Both the position numbers and the translations under genes were made by a program. A stretch of 64,000 nucleotides of DNA. It comes from Dickeya fangzhongdai (lineage in GTDB: Bacteria > Pseudomonadota > Gammaproteobacteria > Enterobacterales > Enterobacteriaceae). The notes under the pieces are model-generated. The model saw nothing but the letters and a program-made list of their open reading frames with translations. It did not search any database and had not been told where the DNA came from. The DNA lies in the NCBI RefSeq assembly GCF_002812485.1, contig NZ_CP025003.1:4154001-4218000 (forward strand), read 5' to 3'. Shown piece after piece: positions 15,625-23,388 of this stretch; positions within the stretch are counted from its first letter, which is position 1; every line of letters starts with the position of its first letter.

Positions 15625-16800
15625 ATGACGACCGAAACCATTACCATCGAACGCAGCGGCCTGGTTCATCCGGCAGACGGCGACAGCCAGCGCATCGACG
15701 CCTATATCCCGTCGGAACGCCCGCAGAATCACGCCGCCAACCTGCTGCACCTGCCTAACGGCGATGTGCTGTGCGTCTGGTTCGGCGGCACCCAGGAAGG
15801 GGTGTCCGACATTTCGATTTACCAGTCAAGGCTGGTAAAAGACAGCGGGCAATGGACGCCCGCAGTCAAGCTGTCCGACGACCCGACCCGTTCCGAACAA
15901 AACCCGGTGCTGTTCCTGGCGCCGGACGGCGTGCTGTGGTTGCTGTATACCGCGCAGAAATCCGGTAATCAGGACACCGCCATCGTGCGTTACCGTCAGT
16001 CGCTGGATCAGGGCTACACCTGGGGCGAAATCGGTACACTGCTGGAACAGCCCGGTACCTTCATCCGCCAGCCGATTACCGTGCTGCCCAACGGCGACTG
16101 GCTGCTGCCGGTGTTCTACTGCCGCACCCAGCCGGGTGAAAAATGGGTCGGCAACGACGACATCAGCGCGGTGAAAATCTCCAGCGATCAGGGTAAAACC
16201 TGGCGTGAATCGGTGGTGCCGAACAGCACCGGCTGCGTGCACATGAACATTACGCCGCTCAAGGATGGTTCTCTGCTGGCGCTGTTCCGCAGCCGCTGGG
16301 CCGATTTCATCTACCGTAGCCACTCCACCGACGGCGGCGCCACCTGGTCCGAACCGGTGCCGACCGTTCTGCCCAACAACAACTCGTCCATTCAGGTGAC
16401 CACGCTGGACAACGGCCATCTGGCGCTGGTGTTCAACGCCATGAGCGCCGAAGGCGCCACCGAGCGTCGCCTGTCGCTGTATGACGAAATCGAGGACGAA
16501 GAAGAAAACGACGCCAAAATGCCGGAGATCTCATCCGGACGCAGCGCCTTCTGGGGTGCGCCGCGCGCGCCGATGACGCTGGCTATCTCCGAAGACGGCG
16601 GCAAAACCTGGCCGTGGCAGCGTAATCTGGAAGTGGGCGACGGTTATTGCATGACCAACAACTCGACCGAGAAACTTAACCGCGAGTTCTCCTACCCCAG
16701 CATCAAGCAAGGGCCGGACGGCAAGCTGCACATCGCCTTTACCTACTTCCGGCAGGCCATCAAGTACGTCTGCGTTAGCGAAGAGTGGGTCAAGGGTTAA
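15625..16800 (+). CDS. Sialidase-fold (BNR/Asp-box) protein, probably a cytoplasmic glycosidase
   Basis: 391 residues of a six-bladed beta-propeller. Asp-box motifs are visible as Ser-Leu-Asp-Gln-Gly-Tyr-Thr-Trp, Ser-Ser-Asp-Gln-Gly-Lys-Thr-Trp, Ser-Thr-Asp-Gly-Gly-Ala-Thr-Trp and Ser-Glu-Asp-Gly-Gly-Lys-Thr-Trp. There is no signal peptide, so it should act on imported material. The classical Arg-Ile-Pro sialidase motif is not evident. GH33-type propellers include Kdo hydrolases as well as sialidases, so a plant deoxy-ulosonic acid is a reasonable substrate. An acidic stretch (Glu-Ile-Glu-Asp-Glu-Glu-Glu-Asn-Asp) occurs near residue 292. Confidence 0.8.
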   Translation: MTTETITIERSGLVHPADGDSQRIDAYIPSERPQNHAANLLHLPNGDVLCVWFGGTQEGVSDISIYQSRLVKDSGQWTPAVKLSDDPTRSEQNPVLFLAPDGVLWLLYTAQKSGNQDTAIVRYRQSLDQGYTWGEIGTLLEQPGTFIRQPITVLPNGDWLLPVFYCRTQPGEKWVGNDDISAVKISSDQGKTWRESVVPNSTGCVHMNITPLKDGSLLALFRSRWADFIYRSHSTDGGATWSEPVPTVLPNNNSSIQVTTLDNGHLALVFNAMSAEGATERRLSLYDEIEDEEENDAKMPEISSGRSAFWGAPRAPMTLAISEDGGKTWPWQRNLEVGDGYCMTNNSTEKLNREFSYPSIKQGPDGKLHIAFTYFRQAIKYVCVSEEWVKG

Positions 16801-16811
16801 TACCTCGCTCG

Positions 16812-16834
16812 CCCTCCCCTGCCCAGGGGGAGGG
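16812..16834 (+). terminator. GC-rich hairpin between the sialidase-fold and YhcH genes
   Basis: CCCTCCCC (16812-16819) pairs with GGGGAGGG (16827-16834) across 7 nt. No T-run follows. It is probably an intercistronic stem that stabilises or attenuates. A second small stem (GGAGGC 16903-16908 with GCCTCC 16916-16921) precedes the ribosome site of the next gene. Confidence 0.45.
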
Positions 16835-16940
16835 ACAACACCGGTTTCCCACTCGCCGACGCACGACGCCGCCCGGTGGGCTGTCATATCCATTGCCTTC
16901 AGGGAGGCTATCTCCGCCTCCTTCAGTTAAGGAGCCATCC

Positions 16941-17414
16941 ATGATCGCAGGCAATCTGAATCATCTGCCGCTGGCGACGTTACCCGAGCCGCTGTGGCGC
17001 ATCCTTTCCGGTTTCACGCTCGACCAGTTGAACGCCCTGCCGGAAGGCAAGTACCAGCCGGACAATGTCGACTGGTTCTACTCCATCGGTACCGTCTCCA
17101 CCGCCCCGAAAGCCGAGCGCCATACCGAATTCCACCGCCGTTTTCTCGATATTCAGCTGATTCTCGCCGGCGAAGAGATCATCGGCTACGACCTGAATGA
17201 CGCCGGCGATCGCGCCGCGACCGAACGTAAACCGGACTTGTTCATTCTGGAACAGCCGCAGGTGCCGCACGCCATCCGGCTGGCCGCCGGGGATTTCGTC
17301 ACCTTCTATCCGGGTGAACCGCATCAGGCGCTGTGCGCCATTGACGATCAGCCGGCTCCGGTGAAAAAAGCGGTGTTCAAGGTGCCGGTCGAATTACTGA
17401 ACGCACAGGGGTAA
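16941..17414 (+). CDS. YhcH/YjgK/YiaL-family protein (NanQ-like sugar acid anomerase)
   Basis: 157 residues of the DUF386 cupin family. Typical features are Trp-Phe-Tyr-Ser, His-x-Glu-Phe-His-Arg-Arg-Phe-Leu-Asp-Ile-Gln, and Phe-Tyr-Pro-Gly-Glu-Pro-His-Gln-Ala with its metal-type histidines and glutamates. NanQ of the E. coli sialic acid operon is a family member that speeds anomer interconversion, and others accompany ulosonic or ketose acid pathways. Start chosen at ATG 16941 after AAGGAG. In context it should open the ring of the imported acid sugar for the aldolase. Confidence 0.85.
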   Translation: MIAGNLNHLPLATLPEPLWRILSGFTLDQLNALPEGKYQPDNVDWFYSIGTVSTAPKAERHTEFHRRFLDIQLILAGEEIIGYDLNDAGDRAATERKPDLFILEQPQVPHAIRLAAGDFVTFYPGEPHQALCAIDDQPAPVKKAVFKVPVELLNAQG

Positions 17415-17420
17415 CGCCGT

Positions 17421-18104
17421 ATGTCAGGACCAAAACAGGTGGTGATCACCGGCAGCAGTTCCGGTATCGGCGCCGCCATTACCGCTACCCTGCTGGCGGC
17501 GGGCTGGAAGGTTGTCGGGCTATCGCGTCAGCCGGGCGCGCATCAGCACCCGAACTTCACACATCACCCGCTGGATATCACCGATACGCCGGCGCTTATC
17601 GCGTTGCTGGACAGCCTGCCCGCCGTCGATGCGGTGATCCACGCCGCCGGGGTGATGAAAGCCGCCACGCTGGGCACCCTGTCGTATGCCGACAGCGAGC
17701 AACTGTGGAAGCTGCATATTCAGGTGGCTGAAGTGCTGGCCGACCGGCTGGTGGACAAACTGCCGCAGGGCGGCCGTATCGTACTGCTGGGCAGTCGTAC
17801 ATCCAGCGGCGCCGCCGGGCGCAGCCAGTATGTCGCCACCAAGTCGGCGATGATCGGCATGGTGAGAAGCTGGGCGGCGGAACTGGCGCCGCGCGGCATC
17901 ACCGTCAATATCGTCGCGCCGGGCGCCACCGAAACGCCGATGCTGAATCAGCCGGGACGGCAAAGCTCGCCGCCAAAGCTGCCGCCAATCGGCCGGTTTA
18001 TCCAACCGCAGGAGGTGGCGGATCTGGTGGCGTACCTGCTGTCGCCTTCAGCGGCGGCCATCACCGGGCAGCAGTTGGTGATTTGCGGCGGCGCCTCGTT
18101 ATAG
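17421..18104 (+). CDS. Short-chain dehydrogenase/reductase (SDR)
   Basis: 227 residues of a classical SDR: Thr-Gly-Ser-Ser-Ser-Gly-Ile-Gly cofactor loop at the N-terminus, Ala-Ala-Gly-Val in place of Asn-Ala-Gly, catalytic Ser in Leu-Gly-Ser-Arg and Tyr-Val-Ala-Thr-Lys giving YxxxK, followed by Val-Ala-Pro-Gly-Ala-Thr-Glu-Thr-Pro. It begins 6 bp after the YhcH gene and is the last gene of the island operon. It could act on the same sugar acid or aldehyde as the Fe-alcohol dehydrogenase; the substrate is unknown. Confidence 0.87.
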   Translation: MSGPKQVVITGSSSGIGAAITATLLAAGWKVVGLSRQPGAHQHPNFTHHPLDITDTPALIALLDSLPAVDAVIHAAGVMKAATLGTLSYADSEQLWKLHIQVAEVLADRLVDKLPQGGRIVLLGSRTSSGAAGRSQYVATKSAMIGMVRSWAAELAPRGITVNIVAPGATETPMLNQPGRQSSPPKLPPIGRFIQPQEVADLVAYLLSPSAAAITGQQLVICGGASL

Positions 18105-18167
18105 CCATGCCGCACTAATAGCGACGCCACGAAATAGCCACAGCATGATAGTCACGGTCAGCCACAG

Positions 18168-18196
18168 TTAACCCATACGTTAGACAGGGGTATAAT
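18168..18196 (+). promoter_or_regulatory. Sigma-70-like promoter for the TerC-family gene
   Basis: TTAACC at 18168-18173, a 17-bp spacer and a consensus TATAAT at 18191-18196, about 50 bp before the TerC-family start. This suggests the gene is expressed separately from the SDR operon. Confidence 0.6.
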
Positions 18197-18246
18197 CAAC
18201 CGGACCTCGACGCCGCCACCGCGCCGCCCGGAAAAAGGAGTACCCC

Positions 18247-18987
18247 ATGTTGATGTGGCTGGCCGATCCCAACGCCTGGTTGACCTTGTTCACCCTGACG
18301 CTGCTGGAAATCATCCTTGGTATCGACAACATTATTTTTCTGTCCCTGGTCGTCGCCCGACTGCCGCACGCTCAGCAATCCCGCGCCCGTTTTACCGGAC
18401 TGGCGGGCGCAATGCTGATGCGCCTGTCGCTGCTGGCCTCGATAGCCTGGCTGATGCACCTCACCGACCCACTGTTTAGCATCGCCGATCGCGCATTTTC
18501 CGCCCGCGACCTGATCCTGCTGGCTGGCGGTTTGTTCCTGATCGTTAAATCCGGCGGCGAGATTCGCGCCACGCTGGCGGGGGAAGAAGAGGCACAGCGC
18601 CGCAGCCGCACCACCGCGTTCTGGGGCGCGATCGTGCAGATCATGCTGCTGGATATCATCTTTAGTCTGGATTCGGTGATCACCGCGGTCGGGCTGTCGC
18701 AGCACCTGCTGATCATGATGCTGGCGGTGGTGCTGGGCGTAGTGATCATGATGCTGGCGGCGCGAACCATCGGCGAATTCATCGATGCGCACCCGTCAGT
18801 CAAAATGCTGGCGCTGGCGTTTCTGATTCTGGTAGGCGGCACCCTGATGCTGGACAGCCTGCAAATCCATGTGCCAAAAGGCTATGTCTACTTCGCCATG
18901 TTCTTTACCATCGGCGTGGAGATACTCAATCTGGCGCGCCAGCACAAGCATCACCCGGCGATGGAAACACGCCTCAGCGAACAGTAA
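18247..18987 (+). CDS. TerC/YgdQ-family integral membrane protein (UPF0053 type)
   Basis: 246 residues with seven predicted membrane helices. The paired family signatures Glu-Ile-Ile-Leu-Gly-Ile-Asp-Asn-Ile-Ile-Phe and Leu-Asp-Ile-Ile-Phe-Ser-Leu-Asp-Ser-Val carry membrane-embedded acidic residues. TerC relatives act in tellurite resistance and in Mn2+ or Ca2+ handling. The length and lack of CBS domains fit the short YgdQ type. The start follows AAAAAGGAG; a second in-frame ATG lies at 18253. Confidence 0.85.
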   Translation: MLMWLADPNAWLTLFTLTLLEIILGIDNIIFLSLVVARLPHAQQSRARFTGLAGAMLMRLSLLASIAWLMHLTDPLFSIADRAFSARDLILLAGGLFLIVKSGGEIRATLAGEEEAQRRSRTTAFWGAIVQIMLLDIIFSLDSVITAVGLSQHLLIMMLAVVLGVVIMMLAARTIGEFIDAHPSVKMLALAFLILVGGTLMLDSLQIHVPKGYVYFAMFFTIGVEILNLARQHKHHPAMETRLSEQ

Positions 18988-19012
18988 TCCGTATTCCTGC
19001 GGTTTCGTTTAT

Positions 19013-19036
19013 CTGACCCGGTTGCATCCGGGTCAG
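19013..19036. terminator. Stem-loop between convergent TerC-family and yacL genes
   Basis: A perfect 9-bp stem CTGACCCGG/CCGGGTCAG (19013-19021 with 19028-19036, 6-nt loop). The right arm overlaps the yacL stop codon. There is no strong T-run on either strand, so its terminator role is tentative. Confidence 0.5.
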
Positions 19037-19395
19037 GACTTATCCACAAACGCCCGGTATTTCTCCAGCAGCTCAAGAAAGTCTTCCAGCCCGCACAACG
19101 ACAGGCTTTCTTCATCGTAATAACTCATGCCTTCTTCCAGCTCGTCGGTTTCAAACGCCAGCTGATTGGCACGCACCATCACTTCCTCGCTGTCCAGCAA
19201 CAGCGTGTATTCATGGCCGGGGCGCTCCCACTGACGTTCGCTGCCGGCCAGCTCACGAACCGCGGCTTCCACTTCATCCAGCACCGCCTGCTGGCCTTTA
19301 ACTTCTTCATTCAGCCAGTGCCCTACCACTTCATGGCCCATCGACATCCGGACCACTACCTGCCCGGTCACATCACGCAAAAACTCATAGTCCAT
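19033..19395 (-). CDS. yacL: YacL family protein (UPF0231)
   Basis: A 120-residue acidic protein matching YacL in opening sequence (Met-Asp-Tyr-Glu-Phe), length and position directly downstream of acnB, the same order as in E. coli. Its function is unknown. Upstream on the minus strand, an acnB terminator at 19441-19467 separates the two genes. Confidence 0.88.
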   Translation of the reverse strand: MDYEFLRDVTGQVVVRMSMGHEVVGHWLNEEVKGQQAVLDEVEAAVRELAGSERQWERPGHEYTLLLDSEEVMVRANQLAFETDELEEGMSYYDEESLSLCGLEDFLELLEKYRAFVDKS

Positions 19396-19440
19396 GATCG
19401 TTCTCCTCTGCCTGATTCGCCACCGCGCGCCACCACAGTA

Positions 19441-19467
19441 AAAAAGGGAGACCTCTCGGCCTCCCTT
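19441..19467 (-). terminator. Rho-independent terminator of acnB
   Basis: On the minus strand an AAGGGAG-type stem, with one internal mismatch and a GAGA-type loop, is followed by a run of six T (plus-strand A at 19440-19445). It lies about 30 bp past the acnB stop. Confidence 0.8.
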
Positions 19468-19495
19468 CCTGTTAATTGCTGCGAACTATAGCGGT

Positions 19496-22093
19496 TTACA
19501 CGGCGGTCTGGAAGATCACCTTGTCCGCTTTGTTCGTGTACTGCTGCAACTGGTCAAAGTTCAGATAGCGGTAAGTGTCGTCCGCGGTCTTGTCCACCTG
19601 CACCATGTACTGCTGGTACTCGTCCGGCGTCGGCAGACGCCCCAGCAGCGACGCCACCGCCGCCAGTTCGGCTGACGCCAGATACACATTGGCACCCGCT
19701 CCCAGACGGTTCGGGAAGTTACGGGTCGACGTCGACACCACCGTCGCGCCATCCGCCACCCGCGCCTGGTTGCCCATGCACAGCGAACAGCCGGGGATTT
19801 CGACCCGCGCGCCGCTCTTGCCGAATACGCTGTAGTAGCCTTCTTCGGTCAGTTGCGCCGCGTCCATGCGGGTCGGCGGCGCCACCCACAGCCGCGTCGG
19901 CAGCTGCCCTTTGTGCTGATCCAGCAGTTTGCCGGCGGCACGGAAGTGACCGATGTTGGTCATGCACGAGCCGATGAACACTTCATCAATCTTGTCGCCC
20001 TGCACATCGGACAGCAGGCGCGCGTCGTCCGGATCGTTCGGCGCGCACAGGATCGGCTCCTTGATATCCGCCAGATCGATGTCGATCACCGCAGCGTATT
20101 CCGCATCGGCGTCGGCTTCCAGCAGTTGCGGGTCCGCCAGCCATTTTTCCATGCCCTGCACACGACGCTCCAGCGTACGGCGATCGCCGTAGCCTTCGGC
20201 AATCATCCACTTGAGCAGAATGATGTTGGAGTTCAGGTACTCGACGATCGGCGCCTGGTTGAGCTTGATGGTACAGCCCGCCGCCGAGCGCTCCGCCGAG
20301 GCGTCGGTCAGTTCGAACGCCTGCTCCACCTTCAGGTCCGGCAAGCCTTCGATTTCCAGAATGCGGCCGGAGAAGATGTTTTTCTTGCCCTTCTTCTCCA
20401 CGGTCAGCAGGCCCTGCTTGATCGCGTAGTACGGGATCGCGTGCACCAGATCGCGCAGCGTGATGCCCGGTTGCATCTGGCCTTTGAAACGCACCAGCAC
20501 CGATTCCGGCATATCCAGCGGCATCACGCCGGTGGCGGCGGCAAACGCCACCAGACCGGAGCCGGCCGGGAAGGAAATCCCGATCGGGAAACGGGTGTGG
20601 GAGTCGCCGCCGGTGCCCACCGTATCCGGCAGCAGCATGCGGTTCAGCCAGGAGTGGATCACGCCGTCGCCCGGACGCAGCGACACGCCGCCGCGGTTCA
20701 TGATGAAATCCGGCAGGGTGTGGTGGGTGTTGACGTCCACCGGCTTCGGATAGGCGGCGGTATGGCAGAAGGACTGCATCACCAGATCGGCGGAGAAGCC
20801 CAGACAGGCCAGGTCTTTCAGCTCGTCGCGGGTCATCGGGCCGGTGGTGTCCTGCGAGCCGACCGAGGTCATCCGCGGTTCGCAATAAGCGCCGGGGCGA
20901 ATGCCGGCGACGCCGCAGGCGCGGCCGACCATCTTCTGCGCCAGCGAGAAGCCGCGGCTGCTCGGCGCCACGTCTTTGGCGTGACGGAACACGTCGCTGT
21001 GCGGCAGGCCCAGCGATTCACGCGCTTTGGACGTCAGGCCGCGGCCGATAATCAGCGGAATACGGCCGCCCGCGCGCACTTCATCCAGCAGCACGTCGGT
21101 TTTCAGTTCGAAGCTGGCCAGCAATGCGTTGCTGTCGTGGTGACGCACTTCACCCTGGTACGGGTAGATATCAATCACGTCGCCCATGTTCAGTCCGGCG
21201 ACATCCACCTCGATCGGCAGCGCGCCGGCGTCTTCCATGGTGTTGAAGAAAATCGGCGCGATCTTGCCGCCCAGCACCACGCCGCCGCCGCGTTTGTTCG
21301 GCACGTTCGGGATATCGTCGCCCATGAACCACAGCACCGAGTTGGTGGCGGATTTACGGGACGAGCCGGTGCCGACCACGTCGCCGACGTAGGCCAGCGG
21401 GAACCCTTTCTGGTTCAGCGCTTCGATTTGTTTGATCGGACCGACCACGCCGGGCTGATCCGGCTCGATGCCTTCGCGGGCGTTTTTCAGCATCGCCAGC
21501 GCGTGCAGCGGAATGTCCGGACGCGACCAGGCGTCCTGCGCCGGGGACAGGTCATCGGTGTTGGTTTCGCCGGTCACCTTGAACACGGTGACGGTAATCT
21601 TGTCCGCCAGTTTCGGGCGGGACAGGAACCACTCGGCGTCGGCCCAGGATGTGACCACCTGCTGCGCGTGGGTATTGCCGGCTTTGGCTTTTTCTTCCAC
21701 ATCGTAGAAATTGTCGAACATCAGCAGGGTGTGAGATAGCGCGTTGGCGGCGACCGGGGCCAGGGCGGGATTATCCAGCGCTTCAATCAGCGGCTGAATG
21801 TTGTAGCCGCCTTGCATGGTGCCCAGCAGCTCGGTGGCTTTTTCCGGGGTAATGAGCGGAGAAACGGTCTCGCCTTTGGTGATGGCAGCCAGGAAACCGG
21901 CTTTGACGTAGGCCGCTTCATCAACACCCGGCGGCACACGATTGACTAACAGATCGACTAAAAACTCTTCTTCTCCGGCGGGGGGAGTTTTCAACAATTC
22001 CACCAGTGCCGCCATTTGCGAAGCCTCTAGCGGTTTGGGTACGATCCCTTGTGCAGCCCGCTCGGCTACGTGCTTGCGATAATCTTCTAGCAC
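19496..22093 (-). CDS. acnB: Aconitate hydratase B
   Basis: 865 residues, the E. coli AcnB length. The N-terminal HEAT-like domain and swivel domain precede the catalytic domains. The 4Fe-4S ligands are Cys710 (Gly-Ser-Cys-Met-Thr-Asn) and the Cys pair in Gly-Cys-Ser-Leu-Cys-Met-Gly-Asn-Gln. It isomerises citrate to isocitrate in the TCA cycle and also has 2-methylaconitate hydratase activity in the family. In E. coli its gene follows lpd; here a block of about 8 kb of accessory genes separates them. Confidence 0.98.
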   Translation of the reverse strand: MLEDYRKHVAERAAQGIVPKPLEASQMAALVELLKTPPAGEEEFLVDLLVNRVPPGVDEAAYVKAGFLAAITKGETVSPLITPEKATELLGTMQGGYNIQPLIEALDNPALAPVAANALSHTLLMFDNFYDVEEKAKAGNTHAQQVVTSWADAEWFLSRPKLADKITVTVFKVTGETNTDDLSPAQDAWSRPDIPLHALAMLKNAREGIEPDQPGVVGPIKQIEALNQKGFPLAYVGDVVGTGSSRKSATNSVLWFMGDDIPNVPNKRGGGVVLGGKIAPIFFNTMEDAGALPIEVDVAGLNMGDVIDIYPYQGEVRHHDSNALLASFELKTDVLLDEVRAGGRIPLIIGRGLTSKARESLGLPHSDVFRHAKDVAPSSRGFSLAQKMVGRACGVAGIRPGAYCEPRMTSVGSQDTTGPMTRDELKDLACLGFSADLVMQSFCHTAAYPKPVDVNTHHTLPDFIMNRGGVSLRPGDGVIHSWLNRMLLPDTVGTGGDSHTRFPIGISFPAGSGLVAFAAATGVMPLDMPESVLVRFKGQMQPGITLRDLVHAIPYYAIKQGLLTVEKKGKKNIFSGRILEIEGLPDLKVEQAFELTDASAERSAAGCTIKLNQAPIVEYLNSNIILLKWMIAEGYGDRRTLERRVQGMEKWLADPQLLEADADAEYAAVIDIDLADIKEPILCAPNDPDDARLLSDVQGDKIDEVFIGSCMTNIGHFRAAGKLLDQHKGQLPTRLWVAPPTRMDAAQLTEEGYYSVFGKSGARVEIPGCSLCMGNQARVADGATVVSTSTRNFPNRLGAGANVYLASAELAAVASLLGRLPTPDEYQQYMVQVDKTADDTYRYLNFDQLQQYTNKADKVIFQTAV

Positions 22094-22415
22094 GACGTTC
22101 TCCTCGCTCTCATTGTCTAATTATGCCCGGCGCTCAGTTCCAGGTTTAGGCTGATTATCAGCGTGTGGATAAGTAAGGTCAGAGTGCCCGGTCCAGCCCG
22201 TTGAGCATATCAGAGTTTGAATCGATTGTTAATTCGTTTACATAAAGGCAACATTTTATAAATACAGTGCCCTTTCAGAGGTATTACTGCGTTCAGAAGC
22301 ATGAATCCGGACGTCCTGACTTCAGGCCAGCATAGCAGTTAGCGGCAAAATCAACCACCGGTTACCCCGCAGAAACGACAAGGAGAATAAAGAAAAACGC
22401 GCGTGCGTCGCTGGT
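22094..22415. promoter_or_regulatory. acnB upstream region with predicted promoter
   Basis: Minus strand: a -35 TTAACA (plus 22227-22232), a 17-bp spacer and an extended -10 TGATATGCT (core at 22204-22209) lie 110 bp before the acnB start. The remaining ~200 bp toward the esterase gene show no gene. GAGAGCGAGGA provides the acnB ribosome site. Confidence 0.55.
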
Positions 22416-22441
22416 GCCGGACGCGTTAGCGCACGTCCGGC
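22416..22441 (-). terminator. Possible terminator of the esterase gene
   Basis: GCCGGACG (22416-22423) pairs with CGTCCGGC (22434-22441) across 10 nt, 12 bp after the esterase stop. A T-run on the minus strand occurs only about 19 nt further on, so efficiency is doubtful. Confidence 0.4.
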
Positions 22442-22452
22442 GTTTGACGTCG

Positions 22453-23319
22453 TTACGACGGCTGGAAGTGATGGCGCAAAGCGTGCAACAGGGCGGGAAA
22501 CGACGCCGACATATGGGACTGTTCGGCGTAAACATGCAGCGAAACCGTCAGCAGCGGCGTCGTCAGGCGCAGTTGCGTCGCCAGTTCCCGAATGCCATCC
22601 ACCATACGCCGCTGGCCGCGGTGCTGGCGCAGCCAGCGTTGCCGCTCGTCAGGCAGCCGCTGCTCCCACGCTTCCAGCGATTGCTCGTGTTCCCCCACCG
22701 ACAGCGCCAGGCTCACCGGCGTATTCAACGGCTGCGCATCTACGTGCTCGACAAACACGTGCTCGACAAACGCTTCGGCCTGCCGGGACAGATAGCCGCC
22801 GTTCCACCACACCGACGGGCTGGAGGCATAAAAATGCTGAAAACTGTCCGGCTGCTCAAGCAGCGTATCCACCGTGAATAACCCGCCGTAGGAGTGGCCG
22901 AACAGCGCCTGGCGCTGGCTGTCGATGTCGTAGCGTTGATGGATGAACGGTTTGAGTTCCTCCAGTAAAAAACGGCGAAAACCGGCGGCATCCCCTTGTT
23001 CACCGGGGGGACGGAGCCCGCCCGCCGGGTCAGGTTCCGGAATCAGTCGTTCCACCGCCGGGCGGTAGTCCCGGTCGCGCCGGGTCGGGCCGTCGTAATC
23101 CACCGCCACAATAACGCCCGGCGTCATGCCGCAACGCGGCTCGCGCATCGCCGTCAACAGCGATACCGCCGTGGCAAAGTAGCGCTCGCCGTCCAGCAGG
23201 TACATCACCGGCCAGCCCCGTTTGGGCGCCGGGCCGTCCGGCCAGGCGATCAACAGGCGGTAGTGCCCGCACGCCGCCGACGCAAACGTCTCGACCCGGG
23301 TGTTGGACAATTGGTACAT
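22453..23319 (-). CDS. Fes/IroE-like alpha/beta hydrolase, probable siderophore esterase
   Basis: 288 residues of the putative esterase (esterase D) family: oxyanion region Met-Tyr-Leu-Leu-Asp-Gly-Glu-Arg-Tyr-Phe, nucleophile Ser in Gly-His-Ser-Tyr-Gly-Gly, and a C-terminal catalytic His in Gln-Ser-His-Met-Ser. This pattern matches IroE and related esterases that open triscatecholate siderophores. No signal peptide is seen, so cytoplasmic action is likely. It lies 69 bp downstream of a TonB receptor on the same strand. A 15-bp perfect tandem duplication (22742-22771) repeats Val-Glu-His-Val-Phe/Asp. Confidence 0.82.
   Translation of the reverse strand: MYQLSNTRVETFASAACGHYRLLIAWPDGPAPKRGWPVMYLLDGERYFATAVSLLTAMREPRCGMTPGVIVAVDYDGPTRRDRDYRPAVERLIPEPDPAGGLRPPGEQGDAAGFRRFLLEELKPFIHQRYDIDSQRQALFGHSYGGLFTVDTLLEQPDSFQHFYASSPSVWWNGGYLSRQAEAFVEHVFVEHVDAQPLNTPVSLALSVGEHEQSLEAWEQRLPDERQRWLRQHRGQRRMVDGIRELATQLRLTTPLLTVSLHVYAEQSHMSASFPALLHALRHHFQPS
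22742..22771. repeat. Two perfect tandem 15-bp units inside the esterase gene
   Basis: ACGTGCTCGACAAAC occurs at 22742-22756 and 22757-22771, duplicating five codons in frame. Confidence 0.95.
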
Positions 23320-23388
23320 ATCGACATTCTCACTGATTAGTTACGGCATCGGCCGGCGTCAACGCGCCGGCCGTGTCACCGCTTATTG

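Noticed and set aside
19853..21739. A 628-codon plus-strand open frame opposite acnB
   Set aside because: Arg/His/Gln-rich composition typical of antisense frames; acnB is certain.
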